A stretch of DNA of 9,721 bases from JABDOU01 sp041609995. GTDB taxonomy: Bacteria; Actinomycetota; Acidimicrobiia; Spongiisociales; SHLN01. A program made the position numbers and the translations under genes. The notes under the pieces are model-generated. The model was not told where the DNA came from and did no database searches. It saw only the letters and a list, made by a program, of their open reading frames with translations. This document shows, piece by piece, positions 1 to 6,195 of this stretch (the stretch's first letter is position 1; every line of letters begins with the position of its first letter). The DNA lies in NCBI GenBank assembly GCA_041609995.1, contig JBFIPU010000097.1, positions 1 through 9,721 of the forward strand, given 5' to 3'.

Positions 1-13
1 CATGCTTGTTTGT

Positions 14-30
14 GCGCCCCTTCGGGGCGC
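14..30. other. Perfect GC-rich hairpin
   Basis: A 7-bp perfect stem (GCGCCCC paired with GGGGCGC) closes a TTC loop. Neither strand has a T-run after the stem, so it is not a classic intrinsic terminator. High-GC actinobacteria often have terminator-like hairpins without a U tract, so it could end transcription of a gene lying left of the window. That role is inference. Positions 31-121 show nothing I can name. Confidence 0.5.
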
Positions 31-121
31 CAAGGCAAGATCCCGGAGGGTCACCGTGACGCGTACGCGACGGCTGGCGTCTGAGAGAAACTGGCGAGCG
101 ATCTTTGCGCGTGGGACGACC

Positions 122-181
122 CGGGGCGAACTCCAACGGACGCGTTCACCGCGGGGCGAACTCCCACGGACAACTCCAGCG
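122..181. repeat. 30-bp direct tandem duplication
   Basis: Two adjacent 30-bp units, 122-151 and 152-181, match at 24 of 30 positions with no gap. The first 20 bases of each unit (starting CGGGGCGAACTCC) differ only at 135/165. The remaining five differences fall at 142, 143, 144, 146 and 149 against their partners. There is no convincing third copy after 181. No supported gene covers the area. Confidence 0.7.
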
Positions 182-222
182 CGACACCGACGCTCTGAGG
201 GCCCTTGCCCTCCGCGGCATTG

Positions 223-438
223 ACGTCCGGCCATCAGGCGGCAGCAGTCCACCCAGAGACGGGCCAACGTAGACCACACCCCAGGTGCGAACCGCTCCAA
301 CCAACAAGCGTGAAGCCGCCGGCAAACTAAACGACCGGCCACCAGGCGGCAGCGGCCCACTCAGAGACGGGCCAACGTCGACCACACCCAACGTGCGACC
401 CGCTCCAACCAACAAGCGGATAGCCGCCGCCAAACAAC
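223..438. repeat. 108-bp direct tandem duplication (two copies)
   Basis: Copy one is 223-330 and copy two is 331-438. They align without any gap and match at 93 of 108 positions (86%). Long identical blocks include CAGAGACGGGCCAACGT (254-270 and 362-378) and GCTCCAACCAACAAGCG (294-310 and 402-418). The period is a multiple of three, so a minus-strand reading frame stays open across both copies and shows a 36-residue repeat. However, the 15 differences are not enriched at any codon position (6, 6 and 3 by coordinate modulo three), and the wobble position of that open frame has the fewest. I therefore read it as a non-coding repeat. Confidence 0.8.
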
Positions 439-458
439 AGGCCGCCGCCTTTTAACAC

Positions 459-537
459 GAAAAACCCCACGAATGAGGCCTGGTGAGAGCGGCCTGCCTC
501 TCGGTGGCCGGTCTCGGCTTCACCCATGGGGTTTTTC
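459..537. repeat. Long stem-loop with perfect 11-bp outer arms; possible bidirectional terminator
   Basis: The arm GAAAAACCCCA (459-469) is the exact reverse complement of TGGGGTTTTTC (527-537). Inside the 57-base interval a second stem can form: 490-494 with 506-510 (CGGCC/GGCCG), extended by 484-488 with 512-516 after one mismatch. On both strands the outer stem ends in a G-run followed by five T, as in bidirectional intrinsic terminators, although the loop is unusually long. A structured small RNA or a palindromic repeat element are alternatives. It lies between the tandem repeats and the leader region of the next gene. Confidence 0.5.
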
Positions 538-596
538 CGAGCTCGTCTTGCACCGTCGACCTCGGCCAGGTGCTCGGCCCGATTCGCCCCGTTGGA

Positions 597-740
597 TCCG
601 TCTCCGCATCCGCTGGGAAGTCCCGTCTCCAAGTCCCGCATCCAAGCACCGGTTCCGGATGTGTTCCAGGTCCCTGGCGGGTCCTGCTCCACCCCGTGCT
701 CGGTACCCCTCTCAGGGTCCCGCTCCGGGCGGCTCCCGGA
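597..740. repeat. Degenerate hexamer tract beginning TCC
   Basis: TCC triplets start at 597, 603, 609, 621, 628, 634, 641, 654, 665, 671, 682, 688, 718, 724 and 734. That is fifteen in about 140 bases, far above what base composition would give. Most intervals are 6 or 7, or close to 12. Sub-units recur, such as TCCAAG (628 and 641) and TCCGCA/TCCCGCA (603 and 634). The tract looks like a decayed short tandem repeat; on the minus strand it presents evenly spaced GGA motifs. No supported gene overlaps it. Confidence 0.45.
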
Positions 741-799
741 TCTTCGCCCTCGGCACCGTGTGCCTTCGGCTCGTTCCGTTCACCTGCCGGCGATACAAA

Positions 800-846
800 T
801 ACGGAGTGCTAAAAGCTTCCGGCAACTCCGTAGGTGTTCCCTACCG
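800..846 (+). promoter_or_regulatory. Leader region with two mutually exclusive hairpins
   Basis: TACGGAGT (800-807) pairs perfectly with ACTCCGTA (825-832). Bases 830-834 (GTAGG) can instead pair with CCTAC (840-844). The two stems share bases 830-832, so they cannot form together. A further hairpin, CCGATC/GATCGG with a 6-base loop, lies at 867-884. All are upstream of the gene that starts near 990. Alternative pairing of this kind is typical of attenuators, but I recognise no riboswitch family and see no terminator next to the gene, so a regulatory role is only a suggestion. Confidence 0.25.
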
Positions 847-989
847 TTGGGGTCTCAGCCCGTCGGCCGATCCCCTTCGATCGGAACGAGCGAAACTTAC
901 CTCCACCGTCGAAGAACACCAGCAAGTCGCGAAAAAATCACGAGCTCAAGCGGCGGGGCGTCGGCGCCGATGGGTGGGTAGGAGGAATG

Positions 990-1577
990 ATGTGCTTGAA
1001 CCTGTGTGGGCTGCCGACGCCGCCCAGTGAATCCGAGCTGGCCGAGGCGTTTGCCACCACGGTTCCCAAGCGGTTCGAGTTCTGGTCCGGCAACCTGACC
1101 ATGGTCAATCTGGGAGTAGAGGAGGCGGCCGCCGACGTCGATTCGGTGCGCTTTCCGTTTCGTTGTTCGATGGCCTTCGACCGGCCGGTGGTCATCACCT
1201 ACGGTGAGCGCGACTACTCAGCTGCGGTCAAGGTCCACGGGCAGCGGCTCGAGCACTGGCTGGCGGCCCTGTCGCTGCCGTCGCTCCCCGACCACCGCTA
1301 CCTCCACACCCCGGCCCGGATCGACGAGTACGCATCGGCGGCGGCCCGCGCTGTTTCCGAGCATTGGAGCCTTCTCGAGGCGCCGGAGGAAGGTCTCGTC
1401 ACCACCGTGAGCAATGCTGCGGAGGATCTGCCCCGGCACGAGCGGCTCGATCAGGCCCAGGCCGCCTTTGCCGACAAGAACTTCGAGCGCGTGGTCGAGC
1501 TGCTGAGCCCGCTCGAAGGGGAGCTGTTTCGATCCGACGAGAGGCGGCTGGTCAAGGCTCGCAAGAAGATCGGTTAG
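990..1577 (+). CDS. Hypothetical protein, 195 residues, TPR-like C-terminus
   Basis: I do not recognise this protein. A strong Shine-Dalgarno AGGAGG at 980-985 precedes two adjacent in-frame ATG codons at 987 and 990. I chose 990 because it leaves 4 bases of spacing instead of 1. The N-terminus has a CxxxC pair (Cys2, Cys6). The middle (about residues 15-130) looks like a mixed globular fold with many aromatic residues. The last 45 residues form amphipathic helices with the spacing of a single tetratricopeptide-like repeat, ending in a basic KARKK tail. There is no signal peptide or membrane helix, so it is probably cytoplasmic. It stands alone on the plus strand, and its TAG stop (1575-1577) overlaps the yebC stop in the opposite direction by three bases. 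In many bacteria ruvC lies at this position beside yebC. Function is unknown. Confidence 0.75.
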   Translation: MCLNLCGLPTPPSESELAEAFATTVPKRFEFWSGNLTMVNLGVEEAAADVDSVRFPFRCSMAFDRPVVITYGERDYSAAVKVHGQRLEHWLAALSLPSLPDHRYLHTPARIDEYASAAARAVSEHWSLLEAPEEGLVTTVSNAAEDLPRHERLDQAQAAFADKNFERVVELLSPLEGELFRSDERRLVKARKKIG

Positions 1578-2320
1578 GCGTCCGCTCCGAGCTCCTCGAG
1601 AACATCTTCGGGGATGTCGAAATTGGCAAACACGTCTTGTACGTCATCCAGGTCGTCGAGGGCATCCACCACCCGCAGCACCTGGGCGGCCGTTGACTTG
1701 TCGAGCGGAACCTCGACTGACGGCAGCTGGGTCACCTCCGCCGAGGTGATCGAAACTCCTGCATCTTCCAGCGCCGTCCGAACCGTCTTCAGGTCGGTCG
1801 CCGGTGTGATGACCTCCCACTCGCCACCGGACGGCTTGATGTCATCGGCTCCGGCATCCAGCGCTGTCATCATCACCGTTTCCTCATCGCCGACACAGAG
1901 GATGTGGCCCATCTGGGAGAACAGGTAGGCGACCGAACCCGGCTCACCCAGGCTCCCCCCGTTCTTGCTGAACGCGGCCCGGATATCGGACGAAGCCCGG
2001 TTTCGGTTGTCGGTGAGCGCATGGACGTACACGGCCACACCACCAGGGGCATATCCCTCGTACCACATCTCCTCGTAGTTGACGCCTTCCACCTCGCCGG
2101 TCCCACGAGCGATGGCGCGCTCGATGTTGTCTTTGGGAACCGAAGAGTCTCTCGCCTTTTGAATGGCGTTGGCGAGCGCGGCATTGGCGTCGGGATCTCC
2201 GCCGCCTTCCCGGGCTGCGACCTCGATGATCTTCACCAGCTTGGCGAACAGCTTGCCGCGCTTGGCGTCCTTGGCCCCCTTCTTGTGCTTGATCGTGGAC
2301 CACTTGGAATGTCCGGACAT
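1574..2320 (-). CDS. yebC: YebC/PmpR (TACO1-family) regulatory protein
   Basis: At 248 residues it has the usual family length and opens with the hallmark MSGHSKWSTIKHKK, followed by the lysine-rich first domain (residues 1-75). It then shows the family signatures AIARGTGE (69-76), YEGYAPGG (87-94) and LTDNRNR (102-108). The acidic C-terminus is also usual. YebC proteins are cytoplasmic. They were first described as DNA-binding transcription regulators, and more recent work on the TACO1/YebC family links them to translation, including relief of ribosome stalling. The ATG start directly abuts the pdxT stop with no base between, so translation is likely coupled; the GAG of GAGCGATAG is the nearest ribosome-binding element. 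It is the last gene of the minus-strand block. Homology is near certain; the exact molecular role here is not established. Confidence 0.97.
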   Translation of the reverse strand: MSGHSKWSTIKHKKGAKDAKRGKLFAKLVKIIEVAAREGGGDPDANAALANAIQKARDSSVPKDNIERAIARGTGEVEGVNYEEMWYEGYAPGGVAVYVHALTDNRNRASSDIRAAFSKNGGSLGEPGSVAYLFSQMGHILCVGDEETVMMTALDAGADDIKPSGGEWEVITPATDLKTVRTALEDAGVSITSAEVTQLPSVEVPLDKSTAAQVLRVVDALDDLDDVQDVFANFDIPEDVLEELGADA

Positions 2321-2890
2321 CTATCGCTCCATCGCCGATTCGACCAGCATCCTGTGGATCCGGTCATCATCCGTCAACTCGGGGTGGAAAGAGGCGGCGA
2401 TGATGTGACCTTGCCGGACCAGAACCGGCCGCCCATCCACCTCCGCCAGGATCTCTACGTCATTGGCGGCCGACGCCACGAGCGGAGCGCGGATGAACAC
2501 CGCCCGAAACGGTTCGTCCAAGCCGTCGATGACGAGGTCGGCTTCAAATGAATCGATCTGGCGGCCGAAGGCGTTGCGCTCGACGGTGATGTCCAATTCG
2601 CCGAGTAGGTGCTGTGGCTCTCCGGTCGTGTCGGTCGCCAGCAGGATCATGCCCGCACAGGTGCCCAGAGTCGGGAGCCCGGCTGCGATGCGCTTCTTGA
2701 GGGGTTCCAATAACTCGAAACGGTCGGCCAGCTTGCCGATCGTGGTCGATTCCCCGCCTGGAATGATGAGGGCGTCGATCTCCTCGATCGTTGCGGGGTA
2801 TTTGACCGCCACTCCCTCGTGGCCAAGTGATTCGATGACAGCCAGGTGTTCGCGAACGTCGCCCTGGAGCGCCAGGACTCCGATCCGCAT
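2321..2890 (-). CDS. pdxT: PLP synthase glutaminase subunit PdxT
   Basis: This 189-residue class I glutamine amidotransferase hydrolyses glutamine and channels ammonia to PdxS for pyridoxal 5'-phosphate synthesis. It opens with the family sequence IGVLALQGDVREH (residues 3-15) and carries the oxyanion-region motif PGGEST (44-49). The nucleophile is Cys78 in GTCAGM. His169 and Glu171 in SFHPEL complete the triad, matching Cys79, His170 and Glu172 of the Bacillus subtilis enzyme. The ATG lies two bases after the pdxS stop, with only a weak Shine-Dalgarno, which suggests coupled translation. Pairing with pdxS supports a complete DXP-independent vitamin B6 pathway. Confidence 0.97.
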   Translation of the reverse strand: MRIGVLALQGDVREHLAVIESLGHEGVAVKYPATIEEIDALIIPGGESTTIGKLADRFELLEPLKKRIAAGLPTLGTCAGMILLATDTTGEPQHLLGELDITVERNAFGRQIDSFEADLVIDGLDEPFRAVFIRAPLVASAANDVEILAEVDGRPVLVRQGHIIAASFHPELTDDDRIHRMLVESAMER

Positions 2891-2892
2891 CG

Positions 2893-3780
2893 CTACCAGC
2901 CCCGGCCGGCCAGGAGCTCGTTCTCGGCGAGGTCGCCGATGTTGATGCCAACCATCGGCTCACCCAGATTGCGCGAAACCTTGGCGATGATGGCGGGATC
3001 TTCGTAGTAGGTGGTCGCCTCGACGATGGCTTTGGCCCGAACTGCGGGGTTCCCAGATTTGAAGATCCCCGATCCGACAAAGACGCCGTCGACACCGAGT
3101 TGCATCATGAGCGCGGCGTCGGCCGGGGTGGCGATACCGCCGGCTGCGAAGTTGACGACCGGCAGCCTTCCGGTCTCGGCGACCTCTCGTACCAGTCCGT
3201 ACGGTGCCCGGTGGTCGCGAGCGGCGGCCATCAGCTCGGCCTCGTCCATCGTGGTGAGGCGGCGGATCTCACCGAACACCGTTCGGGCGTGGGTGACCGC
3301 CTCTTTGACGTCGCCGGTGCCCGCCTCACCCTTCGTGCGGATCATGGCTGCCCCTTCACCGATGCGGCGCAACGCCTCCCCGAGGTTGGTGGCGCCACAT
3401 ACGAACGGAACGGTGAACTGCCACTTGTCGATGTGGTTGTCCGTATCGGCCGGCGTGAGGACCTCGCTCTCGTCGATGTAGTCCACACCGAGGGACTCGA
3501 GCACCTGTGCCTCGACGAAGTGACCGATCCGGACCTTGGCCATCACAGGAATCGTCACCGCGTCCTGAATGCTCTGGATCATGTCCGGGTCCGACATGCG
3601 GGCGACCCCGCCCTGAACGCGAATGTCAGCCGGAACGCGTTCCAGAGCCATGACTGCCACGGCGCCGGCTTCTTCGGCAATCTGGGCCTGCTCCGGGGTC
3701 ACCACGTCCATGATGACGCCCCCTTTGAGCATTTCTGCCAGCCCCCGTTTCACGCGGCTGGATCCGGTTTCAGCCTCCAA
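2893..3780 (-). CDS. pdxS: PLP synthase subunit PdxS
   Basis: This 295-residue TIM-barrel enzyme makes pyridoxal 5'-phosphate from ribose 5-phosphate, glyceraldehyde 3-phosphate and ammonia delivered by PdxT. Active-site residues are all visible: Asp25 in VIMDVV, the Schiff-base lysine Lys82 in VMAKVRIGH, and Lys150 in RTKGEAGTG. Each sits one position after its B. subtilis counterpart (24, 81, 149). The phosphate-binding segment FAAGGIATPADAAL (211-224) and the typical end LAGRGW are present. The start is a TTG: AGGGAG lies six bases upstream, and an in-frame TAG about 10 bases upstream excludes a longer protein. It is separated by 222 bp from the preceding lipoprotein gene, so it probably has its own promoter. 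Confidence 0.97.
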   Translation of the reverse strand: MEAETGSSRVKRGLAEMLKGGVIMDVVTPEQAQIAEEAGAVAVMALERVPADIRVQGGVARMSDPDMIQSIQDAVTIPVMAKVRIGHFVEAQVLESLGVDYIDESEVLTPADTDNHIDKWQFTVPFVCGATNLGEALRRIGEGAAMIRTKGEAGTGDVKEAVTHARTVFGEIRRLTTMDEAELMAAARDHRAPYGLVREVAETGRLPVVNFAAGGIATPADAALMMQLGVDGVFVGSGIFKSGNPAVRAKAIVEATTYYEDPAIIAKVSRNLGEPMVGINIGDLAENELLAGRGW

Positions 3781-3805
3781 GGATTCTCCCTATCGACGGA
3801 GTGAG

Positions 3806-3811
3806 ATTGTA
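3806..3811 (-). promoter_or_regulatory. Candidate -10 element for pdxS
   Basis: On the minus strand the hexamer TACAAT lies 25 bases before the pdxS TTG. It matches the actinobacterial TANNNT -10 consensus well. No good TTGACA-like -35 lies 16-18 bases upstream, which is common in this phylum. Transcription starting about 7 bases downstream would give a leader of roughly 20 bases that includes the AGGGAG ribosome-binding site. The prediction rests on this one hexamer and the gap preceding the gene. Confidence 0.4.
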
Positions 3812-3892
3812 GCCGTTGGGGGCATCTGGACCGCAGACGTTTCCACTGCCGGGATCGACATCTGGGGAACAATCGAACCTGCCGCCGGTGGC

Positions 3893-3919
3893 GCGCCGTC
3901 GCCGACGGCTATCCGGCGC
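3893..3919 (-). terminator. Overlapping GC hairpins downstream of the lipoprotein gene
   Basis: GCCGTC (3895-3900) pairs perfectly with GACGGC (3904-3909) across a 3-base loop. A competing pairing joins GCGCCG (3893-3898) to CGGCGC (3914-3919). The structure lies about 85-110 bases past the stop of the minus-strand lipoprotein gene and before the pdxS promoter candidate. There is no U-run, so it could be a U-less actinobacterial terminator or chance structure in GC-rich sequence. Confidence 0.25.
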
Positions 3920-4002
3920 AAATAATGGGTTGGCGACCATTCGAGACGTAGTGACGACCACTGGAACGGAGACGGCCCGGTCGCTCCCGGTTGTTCTTCT
4001 CG

Positions 4003-5103
4003 CTATTCATAATCGAACGACTGGTACGTGGGGATGAGGTGGTACCAGGTTCGCCCGGGCGCGAGCGGGATCTCCTTACCGGCCGTGTCGAGGAGAGTGA
4101 ACCAGGCGGACGTGCTCTCGCGCTGCCAGGTCCCTTCGATCATCACGCCATCCCGAAAAACCGTCACCTCGCCGTCTCCGGTCACGCGGTAGTCGGGAAC
4201 GCGCTGGTTGGCCGAATCGCGGCGGCCCGTGTCCAGTTCCACCACCCACAACAACACCACGGTGTCGGCGGTCACCTGCTCCTCGTTGACATCCAGGTGG
4301 GGGGCCTGGGCGCTGCGGTTGGAGAATGTGGTGTTCTGCGAACGGAGGTAGGTCCCGGCGATGTACTGCCACATCACCCGGTGGATTCCCGATTGGTTGA
4401 CCGTGATTTCCGTCGCCGCCTCTCCGGTCGGCCGGTCGATCGAGAATTCCAGCAGCTCGGGGATCTCGCCTTCCCATCCGTTGTCCGGAAACTCGGCCGA
4501 ATCGAACATCACCGAATACAGGAACGGCCGACCGGGTTGGCGGGAGTAGCCGTAACGGACAGTGTCCATGCTCTCCTCGTCCGCCACGGCTTGGATCGCG
4601 TTGCGAACAGACCCCTGGCCACCCGAGCTCACCACGCGAGCATCCCACGGAGCAATCAGCTTGGGGTCGACCTCTCTCAGCGACCGAAGAGGGCCGAGTT
4701 GGTCCGGATACTCGGTTTGGAAGAAGGCGAGCAAACGAGGAACGCCTCCTTCGACGTTCACCTCGACGACCATCTCGGCCATCGCCAGCCCTTCGGGAGG
4801 ACGTCCTTTGGTCGCATTCGAGTATTTGGCGATCACGATCTGGTTGTCGGCGATCTCGGCGTCGATCCCCGTCAGCGGGCGGGGAGTGGGCGGAAGTGTC
4901 GTCGTTGTTGTTGTCGTCGTCGTGGTGGTCGTCGTGGTCGTAGTGGTGGTGGTTGTGGCCGGCAGGCTGGCAGGAGTAGCGGTCGTATCGGAGGCGGACC
5001 CTCCCGCGCAGCCGGTGAGGGCCAACAACATAGCGGTCAGGGCGGCCGCTCTGAGGAAGCCCGATCTCGTGACAGCAGCCCCGGTGGCAAAGCGTGGATT
5101 CAC
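4003..5103 (-). CDS. DUF3048 (YerB-family) lipoprotein with poly-threonine linker
   Basis: This 366-residue exported lipoprotein has a signal peptide with a hydrophobic core at about residues 16-30 and the lipobox ALTGC (lipidated Cys32). A low-complexity linker follows, including exactly 20 consecutive threonines (50-69), then the two-part DUF3048 fold. The N-terminal domain (about 75-215) carries EGGVPRLLAFF and GPLRSLRE, and the C-terminal domain (about 240-360) ends at the final YHLIPTYQSFDYE. The family includes B. subtilis YerB, an envelope lipoprotein without a settled biochemical role. The poly-Thr stretch probably acts as an extended, possibly O-mannosylated stalk; this is inference. 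The start is GTG, chosen because AGGAG lies seven bases upstream. It follows pimA by 48 bp in the same direction, suggesting co-transcription with the phosphatidylinositol mannoside genes. Confidence 0.9.
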   Translation of the reverse strand: MNPRFATGAAVTRSGFLRAAALTAMLLALTGCAGGSASDTTATPASLPATTTTTTTTTTTTTTTTTTTTLPPTPRPLTGIDAEIADNQIVIAKYSNATKGRPPEGLAMAEMVVEVNVEGGVPRLLAFFQTEYPDQLGPLRSLREVDPKLIAPWDARVVSSGGQGSVRNAIQAVADEESMDTVRYGYSRQPGRPFLYSVMFDSAEFPDNGWEGEIPELLEFSIDRPTGEAATEITVNQSGIHRVMWQYIAGTYLRSQNTTFSNRSAQAPHLDVNEEQVTADTVVLLWVVELDTGRRDSANQRVPDYRVTGDGEVTVFRDGVMIEGTWQRESTSAWFTLLDTAGKEIPLAPGRTWYHLIPTYQSFDYE

Positions 5104-5151
5104 TGGACACTCCTAACGGCGGCGAAGGCTAAAACGGAATTGGCGCCCTGG

Positions 5152-6186
5152 CTACCGGTATTTTTCGACCGCGTCCTCGTACGCCTTGAGATATCCACCC
5201 AGCACGCGGGGCCGGTCGAAGACGGCCACCGTGCGGTCTGCCGCTCGAATGAGGCGGGCGGCCTCATCGGGGTTGGCCAGCACCGAGCCGAGTGCTTTGG
5301 CCAGTGCCTCGGGATCGCCGACCCGAAACAACCGGGCAGCGTCGCCGGCCACCTTGGCGAACGCGTCCAACCTGCTGGCAACGACTGCACACCCCGAGGC
5401 CATCGCCTCCGTCAGGACGATACCGAAGCTTTCGCCGCCCAGATTGGGGGCGACCAGGACCGACGCCTCCGCCAGCGCCCTGCGCTTGTCCGCCTCGGAC
5501 GTGACGCCCAGGAACCGCACGCCCTCCTGCGGCGGTCGGGTGGTTCCGACCACCGTGAGCCGTGCACCGGGGTGCCGGCCCATCACCGCCGGCCACGCCT
5601 CCAGCAGCACATCCAGGCCTTTGCGTGGATCGTCCCGGCCGACGAACACGACAGATCCCGGCTGGTTGTTGCGTTGATAGCCGGCAACATCGATGCCATT
5701 GGGGATCACTCTCGGCTCCAGGCCGGCGCTCCTGAGCGGACCCGCCGCCGCCTCCGACACGGCCGTCAGCACAGACACGCGGGAAAAGGCCTTGCGGACC
5801 GCCGACCCGGCCCGGTGGTACATCGCTTGAAACAACTGAGAGGGCGAGGCATGGACCGTCGCCACGAGCGGGCCGGTGGCGAGACCCGCCCATCCCACGA
5901 AGGGCATGAGTGGCTCGTGGACGTGAACCACATCGGCTCCTTCGACCGCGTCATGCACCTGTCGATACACCAGCGGATTCAGCGAGATGGGACTGACCGC
6001 CTTGTTGCCAGGAACATTGATGGACGAGCCGAGGTGAACCGTCCCGTCCGGCCCGCCCGATCGACCCGGAGCGATAAGGGTGGCCTCGTGGCCATCGTCT
6101 CGCAGCCACTCGACCAGCTGCACCGCCTGGTGCTGGACGCCACCGAAGTGGTCGACCGCATACGGGCAAACCATGGCCACTTTCAC
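5152..6186 (-). CDS. pimA: GT4 glycosyltransferase, PimA-type phosphatidylinositol mannosyltransferase
   Basis: This 344-residue GT-B glycosyltransferase probably transfers mannose from GDP-mannose to phosphatidylinositol at the inner membrane face, the first step of PIM synthesis. It opens with MVCPYAVDHFGGVQHQ (residues 5-20), close to mycobacterial PimA, including the GGVQ loop. Further signs are HEP (90-92), His112 in the position of the catalytic-region histidine, the GRDDPRKG donor-binding segment (183-190; Arg184 and Lys189), and the GT4 E-x7-E motif, Glu252 and Glu260, in GGESFGIVLTEAM. The segment at 183-190 is one residue shorter than in mycobacterial PimA. The start is GTG, 9 bases after the patA stop, with GAGG inside the end of patA. 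The pgsA-patA neighbours support the PimA assignment; sequence alone cannot exclude another lipid glycosyltransferase. Confidence 0.88.
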   Translation of the reverse strand: MKVAMVCPYAVDHFGGVQHQAVQLVEWLRDDGHEATLIAPGRSGGPDGTVHLGSSINVPGNKAVSPISLNPLVYRQVHDAVEGADVVHVHEPLMPFVGWAGLATGPLVATVHASPSQLFQAMYHRAGSAVRKAFSRVSVLTAVSEAAAGPLRSAGLEPRVIPNGIDVAGYQRNNQPGSVVFVGRDDPRKGLDVLLEAWPAVMGRHPGARLTVVGTTRPPQEGVRFLGVTSEADKRRALAEASVLVAPNLGGESFGIVLTEAMASGCAVVASRLDAFAKVAGDAARLFRVGDPEALAKALGSVLANPDEAARLIRAADRTVAVFDRPRVLGGYLKAYEDAVEKYR

Positions 6187-6195
6187 GTCAGAACC

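Noticed and set aside
146..433. Minus-strand open frame with a 36-residue internal repeat
   Set aside because: The repeat comes from the 108-bp DNA duplication. Substitutions between copies are not concentrated at wobble positions, and no ribosome-binding site or family resemblance supports a gene.
450..537. Integron attC-like site suggested by TTTTAAC beside an inverted repeat
   Set aside because: The conserved core RYYYAAC/GTTRRRY does not fit: the first base is wrong on the left and GTTTTTC does not match on the right. No integrase gene is present.
801..860. Resemblance to SAM-type riboswitch segments (GTGCTAA, CCGGCAAC, GGGGTCTC)
   Set aside because: The motifs occur in the wrong order and without the required pairing, and the downstream gene has no connection to methionine metabolism.
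473..1030. Open frames of 109-185 codons on the plus strand
   Set aside because: They overlap the degenerate TCC tract, several frames are open at once, and the products are low-complexity Pro/Ser/Arg sequences. The longest runs into the ribosome-binding site and start of the better-supported gene at 990.
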